In this document: positions 57,648 to 64,000 of the stretch, piece by piece
Layout: each line of letters begins with the position of its first letter
Position numbering within the stretch: position 1 is the first letter of the stretch
Assembly: GCF_003966975.1 (NCBI RefSeq)
Contig: NZ_AP018437.1
Coordinates: 1,426,001-1,490,000, forward strand
Reading direction: 5' to 3'
Origin: Pelolinea submarina
GTDB lineage: Bacteria; Chloroflexota; Anaerolineae; Anaerolineales; Anaerolineaceae
Length of the DNA stretch: 64,000 nucleotides
Notes under the pieces: model-generated
Databases searched by the model: none
The model's input: the letters and a program-made list of their open reading frames with translations, nothing else
What the model was told of the DNA's origin: nothing
Translations under genes and position numbers: made by a program

Positions 57648-59252
57648 ATGAGCGAGGATTTTGAAATCACTATTCTTGGCGATGAATCTGATAAGCATAA
57701 GAAACCCGCACAATCCATTTCTGATGAAATAATTGAGATCACAGATCCATTAAACGACCGTTATAATACTTTCCGTTTGATTTCCTGGTGGGATATGGAT
57801 ATCATCCGTAATGCAACGATAATGGTTTTGGGAGCTGGAGCGCTGGGGAACGAGATTTTAAAAAACCTCGCTTTGATGGGAGTCGGTAGAATTTTTATTG
57901 CTGACTTTGACACAATTGAGGATTCGAATCTCAGCCGCTCAATTCTTTATCGTGAAAGTGATAACGGATTGCAGAAGGCAAAAACTGCAGCGGATGCAGT
58001 GCGCGAGATCAATCCAGATGTAGAAGTTCATTATTTTCATGGCGATGTGATACATGAGCTGGGCCTTGGAGTTTTCCGCCAAATGGATGTGGTTATGGGC
58101 TGCCTCGATGGTCGTGAGGCACGGCTAGCAATCAATCGGGCATGCTGGTTAGTTGACAAACCCTGGATAGATGGAGCAATTGACGAAATGGAAGGTTTGG
58201 TACGCGTGTTTTGGCCAAATCGCGGACCCTGTTATGAATGCACTTTATCAGAGGAAGATTATAAGATACTGGAAAAAAGAGCGTCATGCAACCGCCTTGC
58301 CAAGAACTTCTTCGTTGAAAGGAAAATACCAACAACTCCAACAATCTCATCAATCATTGGTGCCATTCAAACACAGGAAGCACTGAAAATCCTGCATAAA
58401 AAATCGGTAAAAACTGGGCAGGCGACATATTTCAACGGCATATCAAACGAAAGTTTCCAGATCATTTATTCAGAAAAAAAAGACTGCATGAGTCATTATT
58501 CACTCCCTAAAATCATAGAAGATAAAACGCTATCATCTGGATCAAGTACTTTAAAGGATATACTAACTGCCGGGAAACGTTTAATTGGCGAAGACGTCTG
58601 GTTTGGAATTCCTACATTTATTACTACGGGCAAATGCCCAATCTGCGAGAAAGAACAAGTTTTCAATAAACCTCTTTTCAAGCTTACCTACAATGATGCG
58701 GTTTGCCCAGACTGCAAGGTGCCTTTTTTGCTTGAACCCTATGAAAGAATTGATGGCGACGAGCCTTTTATTTCCAATTCTTTGCGGGATGTTGGCATTC
58801 CATCTTTTCATATTTTGGAATGTTATGCGCTGAGTGATCCCGAAAAATCTGTTGGCATAGAAATTACCGGTGACCTTCCCGATTATTTTAACTATATTTC
58901 TGGTTCAATGGAAAATTTGGGAGAATACCTCACCAGAAGAAAAGATTTCTGGAAAAATAGCCAAGGTCCAAGCAATCGATTACCCGATAAGAAAACACAA
59001 TCCGAAAAAAAAATCGTAGTTAAAGTATCTGATGTTTCGGGATCCACAAGCAGGGAATTTAATTTATCCGTGCAAAAACCAATGAAGAGAATTTTACCGA
59101 TATTGATTAATCAATTAGGGTATAAAGCAACCATGCCAATAGCGATCAACACACGCACAAACCACAGATACCTTCCCGATGATACGTTCGAGTCAACGGG
59201 CACTGTTGATGATGACAAGATCATGCTTTATGATAAGAATTTTTTACCATGA
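57648..59252 (+). CDS. E1-like ubiquitin-activating enzyme (ThiF fold) with C-terminal ubiquitin-like domain
   Basis: 534 residues. The ThiF/MoeB/E1 domain (about 40-290) has the ATP loop VLGAGALGNEI and the strand IADFDTIEDSNLSRS. It also has MGCLDGREARLAIN, PCYECTL with KRASCNRLA, and TPTISSIIGAIQTQEALK. The family adenylates the C-terminus of a ubiquitin-like protein; Cys213 in RASCNR is a candidate for thioester formation. Cysteine pairs PCYEC, CPIC (329-332) and CPDC (352-355) probably bind Zn2+. Residues 452 to the end form a ubiquitin-like domain clearly homologous to the free Ubl of this operon (KVSD, KR-[IL]-[IL]-P, N-[QK]-LG-[YF]). The N-terminus has two acidic-hydrophobic motifs, FEITILGDE and EIIEITD. 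First gene of the operon. Confidence 0.93.
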   Translation: MSEDFEITILGDESDKHKKPAQSISDEIIEITDPLNDRYNTFRLISWWDMDIIRNATIMVLGAGALGNEILKNLALMGVGRIFIADFDTIEDSNLSRSILYRESDNGLQKAKTAADAVREINPDVEVHYFHGDVIHELGLGVFRQMDVVMGCLDGREARLAINRACWLVDKPWIDGAIDEMEGLVRVFWPNRGPCYECTLSEEDYKILEKRASCNRLAKNFFVERKIPTTPTISSIIGAIQTQEALKILHKKSVKTGQATYFNGISNESFQIIYSEKKDCMSHYSLPKIIEDKTLSSGSSTLKDILTAGKRLIGEDVWFGIPTFITTGKCPICEKEQVFNKPLFKLTYNDAVCPDCKVPFLLEPYERIDGDEPFISNSLRDVGIPSFHILECYALSDPEKSVGIEITGDLPDYFNYISGSMENLGEYLTRRKDFWKNSQGPSNRLPDKKTQSEKKIVVKVSDVSGSTSREFNLSVQKPMKRILPILINQLGYKATMPIAINTRTNHRYLPDDTFESTGTVDDDKIMLYDKNFLP

Positions 59253-59277
59253 CTTTATTAACAATAGAGAGAATAAA

Positions 59278-59787
59278 ATGAATCCAAGAACAAGGCGCTT
59301 ACAATCCGATCAAAAAAAGATCCAAGATCTTGCGGATCGCTGCAAATTCATTTGTATTCTTGACCAAACCGGGGGGAACCCTCCGAATCAATATTTGATT
59401 TCATTGCATTTCAAAGCGATCACGAGTATTGACGCGGACAATCAGCCTGTCTATGGCTATGACCATAAATTGCGAATTGATTTACCGGAAGAATACCCAA
59501 TGCGAAAGCCTTATTTTAATTTTGTAACGCCAATATTCCATCCAAATATTGCTGAGAATGGAGATGTGAGCATTAATTATACAACAGGTCTATGCATGGA
59601 CGATTTAATCCTGTTCATCATTCACATGATCCGATGGGAAAATGTGGGCCTGGATGATCCATTCAATTTAGCTGCAACTCGGTGGGGAAGAGAGAGTTGG
59701 GACAATAAGCCATTGGATAAATCACGAATTTTTGATGAAGATGAATCCAATGAATTAGAAATAGATCAGATAATTATTAAAAAATAA
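59278..59787 (+). CDS. E2-like UBC-fold protein lacking the catalytic cysteine
   Basis: The start at 59278, after GAGAG, matches the paralogue downstream (MNP-[RK]-[TL]-RRLQSDQK); the frame extends upstream without similarity. 169 residues. The UBC-fold signature is present: HKLRIDLPEEYP, then F-x-T-P-I-FHPN (88-90). The site eight residues after HPN, where E2 enzymes have the catalytic Cys, is Ser98 (GDVSIN). A second Cys (106, GLCMDDLI) is shared with the paralogue. The pair recalls eukaryotic active E2 plus inactive E2-variant dimers. It could be a scaffold partner, or use another residue. The acidic C-terminal tail ends in ELEIDQIII. Confidence 0.85.
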   Translation: MNPRTRRLQSDQKKIQDLADRCKFICILDQTGGNPPNQYLISLHFKAITSIDADNQPVYGYDHKLRIDLPEEYPMRKPYFNFVTPIFHPNIAENGDVSINYTTGLCMDDLILFIIHMIRWENVGLDDPFNLAATRWGRESWDNKPLDKSRIFDEDESNELEIDQIIIKK

Positions 59788-59823
59788 AAAAGATTTAAAA
59801 AATTAAATAAGTGAGGGCTGAAC

Positions 59824-60546
59824 ATGAATCCAAAATTACGTCGTTTACAATCCGATCAAAAACAGATCCAAGACCTTGCAGATCGCAGTAAATACATTAC
59901 TATTCTTGAACAAAACGGTGGTACCCCTCCAAATCAATATCTGATTTCTCTCCATTTTAAAGCGATCACAAGTATTAATAGCGCCAATCAGCCTGTTTAT
60001 GGCTATGACCATAAATTGAGAATTGACTTACACCAGGATTATCCAGATAAGAAACCCATTTTTACTTTCGCGACGCCCATGTTTCATCCCAATATTAATG
60101 AGGGTGGAGAAGTGTGTATTGGTAACGAATACACACCAGCTCAATGCATTGATGAATTGATCCTGCGCGTCATTCACATGATTCGTTGGGAAAATGTTGG
60201 CCTCAATGACCCATGGTGTTTTGCTGCAGTACGTTGGGCAAGAGAGAGTTGGGACAACCAGCCATTGGATAAATCACAAATCTATACAGAAGAGGAAGTT
60301 GATATTCATGTCTATAATTCGCCACCAGCACATCCAAATCAACACCCGACTGATCCGCCTACCCTATTTCCGCCGCCGGCAGGAGTGAAAGATCCAGACG
60401 AAATTGAAATAATTCTTTTAGAAGATGATAATAATAATAAGGAGGAAATAGAAATAACAGTTCTCGGAGATGCAAACGTAGTTCCAACCCAAGGTGATTC
60501 CAATAACCATAATGATTCACAGGATATAGAAATCACGGTTTTATAG
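59824..60546 (+). CDS. E2-like ubiquitin-conjugating enzyme with a motif-rich tail
   Basis: 240 residues, closely related to the preceding gene through residue ~155. It keeps HPN (88-90) and Cys98 in GEVCIG, exactly eight residues on, as in eukaryotic E2 enzymes. It is therefore the likely active conjugating enzyme, taking the Ubl from the E1. After the fold there is a Pro-rich stretch (NSPPAHPNQHPTDPPTLFPP). An acidic tail follows with three SIM-like motifs: DEIEIILLEDD, EEIEITVLGD and QDIEITVL. The tail probably binds another operon product, perhaps the Ubl. Spacing of 36 bases to the previous gene and 36 to the next. Confidence 0.88.
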   Translation: MNPKLRRLQSDQKQIQDLADRSKYITILEQNGGTPPNQYLISLHFKAITSINSANQPVYGYDHKLRIDLHQDYPDKKPIFTFATPMFHPNINEGGEVCIGNEYTPAQCIDELILRVIHMIRWENVGLNDPWCFAAVRWARESWDNQPLDKSQIYTEEEVDIHVYNSPPAHPNQHPTDPPTLFPPPAGVKDPDEIEIILLEDDNNNKEEIEITVLGDANVVPTQGDSNNHNDSQDIEITVL

Positions 60547-60582
60547 ACCATAATTTATAAAAAATTGAATAGGAGATAGAAA

Positions 60583-60843
60583 ATGCCAGAAGAGAAAAAA
60601 ATTAAGGTCAAAGTAAGTGATTCCACAGGTGCAAAAGTAAAGGATGTAGAAGTACCCAGTAATGTTAATATCAAGCGATTGATTCCTGTCATGGTAAATA
60701 AACTTGGTTTTGAAAACAACCAGTATATTGCGGTAAATAAACGCACCGGATATCAATATAACGATAATGATACTCTGGAGGGTACAGATACAAAAGAAGG
60801 TGATCTTATCCGGTTAATGGCAAACATCACGAGCGCCCGGTAA
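60583..60843 (+). CDS. Free ubiquitin-like protein (beta-grasp, YukD/EsaB-like)
   Basis: 86 residues, preceded by AGGAG. The sequence aligns with the C-terminal domain of the operon's E1: KKIKVKVSD, IKRLIPVMVNKLGF, AVNKRTGYQY, DGDLIRL-type ending. Length and strand pattern fit the ubiquitin fold and the YukD/EsaB-like group. The C-terminus is ...NITSAR: no Gly-Gly, and no extension after one. Either it is conjugated through a non-glycine end, or it acts as a non-covalent partner. This is the presumed modifier of the system. Confidence 0.85.
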   Translation: MPEEKKIKVKVSDSTGAKVKDVEVPSNVNIKRLIPVMVNKLGFENNQYIAVNKRTGYQYNDNDTLEGTDTKEGDLIRLMANITSAR

Positions 60844-60908
60844 GGTATTCTTCCTTAATATAATTTTATATTTCGATTAGAGATAATCTAAGTAAAACCT
60901 TTAACCTT

Positions 60909-61871
60909 ATGGCAGATGAAGAGAAATATCTATTACGTATTCTAATATCAAAGATCATCGATGATGAACACGACGATGGTTTGGACGAATTAGGTCAATA
61001 TACTATTGAAATAGATCCAAACAATAAATATTGGCCGAACAAGATTACCTACAAATCACAAGAAATCGCCCGAGATTTAGAAACATTCCTAAGGAGGGAA
61101 ACTAATATTCTCGAAAGTGTTTCGACCAATAAAATCAATAACTATGATGATCAAAATATTGATGTTCATGTTATATCAGAAGGGCATCAAAGCGAAGAAT
61201 ATATAGATAAAACCAATAATGTCCAAATGGAATTACATAAGATCATCATCCGCCAAAGTGTATTAGAGCACACCAAGGATCACGCAGCCACCGACCTTAA
61301 TCATGAGGTCGGTGGGTTTTTACTCGGTAAGTACTATGAGGATTCAAAAGGCCGCTTAGTAAGTCTGGTTACAGGAATGGTCCGTGCAAAGGGCGCTATT
61401 GAACGGGGTTCAACTCTATGCATAACGCCGGAATCACAGATGTTGTTCTGGGAGCTGGTTGATCATGATCCGATTTATTCAAAGGAAAGTGAATGGTGCT
61501 GGATTGGACACTATCATACGCACCCTAATTATGGCATCTTTTATTCTGATGATGATGAAAAATCGTTTCGCAACTTCTTTTCACAGATGTATCATGTGGG
61601 GATGGTGATAGATCCGGTTAGGAAAATATTGGGGTTCTTTGGTTGGAATGTGGGCAAGGATAGTGTTATTAAAAAGCCATCAACAGATATCGATCAAGTT
61701 GATGACAATGAACTAGAGGCTATTCTTGCGGATATCTCCGGCAAGCATAGTGTTGAAATGCCTGATGTGGAATTGTTTTATCCTGATGAAAAAACTAGAC
61801 TTATGCAAGGTCCAACCCAAAAAAATAGCTTGCGAAAGAAAAAACCAAGGCCGACTTTAGGGCCAAAATAG
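60909..61871 (+). CDS. JAMM (JAB1/MPN+) metalloprotease, deubiquitinase-like
   Basis: 320 residues. The catalytic JAMM set is complete: Glu133 (NHEVGGFLLGK), then His203, His205, Ser213 and Asp216 in HTHPNYGIFYSDDD, the exact H-x-H-P-x6-S-x2-D pattern. Such Zn2+ enzymes trim or remove ubiquitin-like proteins. The first ~115 residues are an acidic N-terminal region that I do not recognise. The tail is basic (LRKKKPRPTLGPK). No strong ribosome binding site is seen before 60909. With E1, E2 and Ubl alongside, removal or recycling of the Ubl is the natural role. The lack of Gly-Gly in the Ubl makes the cleavage site uncertain. Confidence 0.93.
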   Translation: MADEEKYLLRILISKIIDDEHDDGLDELGQYTIEIDPNNKYWPNKITYKSQEIARDLETFLRRETNILESVSTNKINNYDDQNIDVHVISEGHQSEEYIDKTNNVQMELHKIIIRQSVLEHTKDHAATDLNHEVGGFLLGKYYEDSKGRLVSLVTGMVRAKGAIERGSTLCITPESQMLFWELVDHDPIYSKESEWCWIGHYHTHPNYGIFYSDDDEKSFRNFFSQMYHVGMVIDPVRKILGFFGWNVGKDSVIKKPSTDIDQVDDNELEAILADISGKHSVEMPDVELFYPDEKTRLMQGPTQKNSLRKKKPRPTLGPK

Positions 61872-61896
61872 AACACAAAATGATAAGGAAAAGCGT

Positions 61897-62646
61897 ATGA
61901 TGCTGAGTAAAGATGAAATTGTTCACATTGATATATCCGAAATTGATGCATACGAAAATGAAATAATTAATATTAGTAACGCAGACCTTCTCTCTACTGA
62001 TACAGTAAAGATAAAGTCTCAAAGAAAAAAGGAAATTCAAAAGGATAACTTCAAAAAACCCATCAAACCGCTTGTCAACATTGTTCTTCTTATTGACACG
62101 TCTGGAAGCATGGGTGCCTCGGACTACAAGCCAAACCGTCTGGGCGCCGCGAAAGAAGCTGCACGGATGTTTTCAAAGCGCAAAGTGGTGATGAATTATA
62201 GTGATCATGTTGCAATTATAGGTTTTGGCGGAGAAGCGCACGTGTTTCACCAGCTCGACAGCAATTTAGATGAAGTCATGCAATCAATTGAAAAGTTATC
62301 AATTACGCACACTGGTACAAATATCGGCTCCGCTATCCAAAGCGGTGCAAATTTGCTCAAGAATATCAACGGCAAGAAGGCGATGGTCCTGTTAAGTGAT
62401 GGCGCCGATAAATTTGATTCATCTAATCCTGAAAGACAAGCACAGGACTTGAATGATATAAAAGTTTTTACAATTGGAATAGGAACGACAAAAGGCGGAA
62501 GAGCAAAACTTCCCCATGGGGAACAAACTGTATTTTTAAACGAAGATCGCCTAAAAACAATTGCAAAAGTAACCGGTGGACGATACATTTACACGCCAAC
62601 GGTTATGGACTTACAAAAAATATATATAGAGCTAGCTGATTATTAA
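61897..62646 (+). CDS. von Willebrand factor A domain protein
   Basis: 249 residues, with a second in-frame ATG one codon on and AAGGAAAAG upstream. The vWA fold spans about 58 to the end. A complete MIDAS is visible: DTSGSMG (67-73), a Thr in THTGTNIG and Asp in LLSDGAD. YSDHVAIIGFGGEA and KVFTIGIGT are typical strands. There is no signal peptide, so it binds a ligand in the cytosol. The N-terminus has two copies of the operon's motif, IDISEIDAYE and IINISNADLL. It starts 25 bases after the JAMM gene and may recruit substrate proteins. Confidence 0.93.
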   Translation: MMLSKDEIVHIDISEIDAYENEIINISNADLLSTDTVKIKSQRKKEIQKDNFKKPIKPLVNIVLLIDTSGSMGASDYKPNRLGAAKEAARMFSKRKVVMNYSDHVAIIGFGGEAHVFHQLDSNLDEVMQSIEKLSITHTGTNIGSAIQSGANLLKNINGKKAMVLLSDGADKFDSSNPERQAQDLNDIKVFTIGIGTTKGGRAKLPHGEQTVFLNEDRLKTIAKVTGGRYIYTPTVMDLQKIYIELADY

Positions 62647-62648
62647 CA

Positions 62649-63251
62649 ATGTTCAACTTTGACAAGCGAAATGGGATCAAAATCACCTTTGATGATATAG
62701 AAAGGTTTAATTGTCCTGATATAACCATCACTGTTGAAGATGTGAATCGTTACATTCCTCCCGTTGATATCATTTCATTGGATGATTTTACAGAATATGA
62801 GAGAAATATCATAAAGATCTCTTTTGCTGATTTACCGGCAGATCTGAATAATGCGATTACAGATTGTTACCACGGTACTTCAAAAGAAGCAGCAGAAAAA
62901 ATTGTCAGGAGTGGATTCAAAGTTGGGTGTGGCAGCGGTATGGGATCAGGTATTTATTTTGCAGTTGGCGCAATTGGTTGTTCCAGTGCATATAAGCGGG
63001 GAAATGGTGTCATTCTTCGAGCAAAAGTCCACTGGGGGAACGTTTTTTATCTGGATGATAAGAATTGTCCGCGAGAATTAATCGGAACCGGAGATGGAGT
63101 AGTAATAAGGGCAAAGAAATTGGGATACGATAGTCTTATCCAGTCGCGGAAATATTCTATTAACAATCCAACTGTTGGCGTTGTATTAGCAAAAAAAGAT
63201 ACATTTATCAAACCTCCGCAAATTGAAGTAATAGACATTATCGAAAATTGA
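62649..63251 (+). CDS. PARP/ADP-ribosyltransferase-fold protein
   Basis: 200 residues, beginning two bases after the vWA stop codon. The C-terminal half matches the PARP-type catalytic core: CYHGTSKEAAEKIVRSGF (His75) and GMGSGIYFA (Tyr103). The final NNPTVGVVLAKK corresponds to the strand that usually bears the catalytic Glu, but no Glu is seen there. It may be a mono-ADP-ribosyltransferase, an NAD+ binder, or a divergent relative. The N-terminal 65 residues contain four copies of the shared motif: IKITFDDIERF, ITITVEDVNRY, DIISLDDFTEY and IIKISFADL. It may link ADP-ribosylation to the ubiquitin-like pathway. The enzymatic call is moderate. Confidence 0.65.
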   Translation: MFNFDKRNGIKITFDDIERFNCPDITITVEDVNRYIPPVDIISLDDFTEYERNIIKISFADLPADLNNAITDCYHGTSKEAAEKIVRSGFKVGCGSGMGSGIYFAVGAIGCSSAYKRGNGVILRAKVHWGNVFYLDDKNCPRELIGTGDGVVIRAKKLGYDSLIQSRKYSINNPTVGVVLAKKDTFIKPPQIEVIDIIEN

Positions 63252-63260
63252 TCAAATATT

Positions 63261-63596
63261 ATGACAATAAATAATGAAATTCAAATCTCATTCGACGATA
63301 TAGAGAATGTTGAACTAAACACGCCAAACACAATCTCAATTTCAATGGAAGATATCAATGCTTATGAACCAAAGCAAGTTGATGCTGTAATAAATCCAGA
63401 AGATATACCTAAAGAAGAAGAAAAAGTTGAATTGAATTGTTTACTTTGTCATTATCCAATATTAGAAGGAGAATCATGGGTGAAATGCAATAAATGTGGA
63501 TCTTCATACCACACTGATTGTTGGCGAGTTAAGAATTCTTGCATCCAAAGGGATTGTAACTCGCATCGAGTCATCCCTCAAGATCCGATCACATAG
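63261..63596 (+). CDS. Prokaryotic RING-type zinc finger protein (E3 candidate)
   Basis: 111 residues. The C-terminal half has C60-x2-C63, C76-x2-C79, H84-x2-C87, C94 and C99 around GESWVKC, SSYHTDCW and NSCIQRDC. The CW after the histidine is typical of prokaryotic RING (treble-clef) families seen near bacterial Ubl genes. It could be an E3-like adaptor bringing the E2 to a substrate. The N-terminal half has three shared motifs (EIQISFDDIENV, ISISMEDINAYE, AVINPEDIP). Nine bases separate it from the PARP-like gene. Confidence 0.78.
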   Translation: MTINNEIQISFDDIENVELNTPNTISISMEDINAYEPKQVDAVINPEDIPKEEEKVELNCLLCHYPILEGESWVKCNKCGSSYHTDCWRVKNSCIQRDCNSHRVIPQDPIT

Positions 63597-63602
63597 GCAA
63601 TC

Positions 63603-64000
63603 ATGGAACAAGAAACGCAAAGAACAATTGTAATCACCCCTAAAGATTTGTTGGAATATTCAGAGAATCAGAAACATGATGAAACAATCATCATCTCCGA
63701 ATTTGACAATCTTTTCTATCAAGAAGAAGTTTTACGACTTACCAATCTCGAACGAAAACAGTATGGCGCTGGACAACTGACCATTAACTCCGATCTATGT
63801 ATATCAATTTTAAATCACTGCATAGATCTGGCAACGCATGATATTTTCAGCCATACTGGGTCAAATGGCTCCAATTTGAAGGATAGGGTGGAAGCAGTAT
63901 CATCCTCCTTGTGGATGCTTTTAGGCGAAAACATTGCGATGGGCCAAGACAGTCCACAAAGCGTTGTTGATGCATGGATGCAAAGTCCTGGGCATCGTTC
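63603..64000 (+). CDS. CAP-domain protein (3' end beyond the window)
   Basis: The frame starts at ATG 63603, six bases after the RING gene, and is open at the window end (132 codons seen). After the N-terminal motifs IVITPKDLLEYS and IIISEFDNLF comes a CAP/SCP-PR1-type domain (VLRLTNLERKQYGAGQLTIN, then FSHTGSNGS, LGENIAMG and DAWMQSPGHR). CAP domains are normally secreted, yet no signal peptide is present. It therefore seems to work in the cytosol with the rest of the operon. Function unknown. Confidence 0.85.
   Translation, partial: MEQETQRTIVITPKDLLEYSENQKHDETIIISEFDNLFYQEEVLRLTNLERKQYGAGQLTINSDLCISILNHCIDLATHDIFSHTGSNGSNLKDRVEAVSSSLWMLLGENIAMGQDSPQSVVDAWMQSPGHR

Overview
The window reads as a chromosomal segment of an uncultured Chloroflexota bacterium, probably Anaerolineae-like. 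This is inferred from gene style only: very long secreted proteins with Pro-Thr-Glu linkers, lipoproteins with Thr/Pro-rich necks after the lipobox, and carbohydrate ABC transport beside a sucrose phosphorylase. No rRNA or complete tRNA gene is present to test the assignment.

Region 1 (1-31.8 kb) holds three consecutive giant genes on the + strand, the first cut by the window start, encoding secreted mosaic proteins of >1,830, 4,176 and 4,412 residues. Each carries calcineurin-like metallophosphoesterase modules upstream of long runs of beta-sandwich repeats (putative-Ig, cadherin-like 'tandem-95', InlB-type, fibronectin III-like). Each ends in the same eight-unit FN3-like array. The third gene is preceded by a convincing cyclic-di-GMP-I (GEMM) riboswitch with a U-tract expression platform, and the second by a more degenerate relative. 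Surface-protein expression therefore looks tied to the c-di-GMP lifestyle switch.

Region 2 (32-46.9 kb) is metabolic. It has a nucleoside hydrolase (- strand) and a LacI-type regulator with two matching operators. These are followed by a sugar ABC transporter without an ATPase gene, a uridine-kinase-like P-loop kinase overlapping a sucrose phosphorylase, two esterases, a DinB-like protein, a TPR protein, a ketopantoate reductase and a class II aldolase.

Region 3 (46.9-57.2 kb) looks like accessory DNA. It contains diverged repeats and a tRNA-Arg-like 3' fragment around a secreted glycosidase and a HEAT/beta-propeller lipoprotein. A tandem array of paralogous lipoproteins follows, with a decayed copy at its end.

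Region 4 (57.6-64 kb, running off the end) is the most exciting part: a tightly packed + strand operon for a ubiquitin-like modification system. The order is E1-like enzyme with a fused Ubl domain, an E2-like protein lacking the catalytic cysteine, an E2-like protein with it, a free Ubl, a JAMM protease, a vWA protein, a PARP-like ADP-ribosyltransferase-fold protein, a prokaryotic RING (E3 candidate) and a CAP-domain protein. Most of these otherwise unrelated proteins carry one to four copies of a short acidic-hydrophobic motif (I-x-I-[ST]-x-x-[DE]-[ILV]) resembling SUMO-interacting motifs. The shared motif suggests they are all brought to a common partner, perhaps the Ubl.
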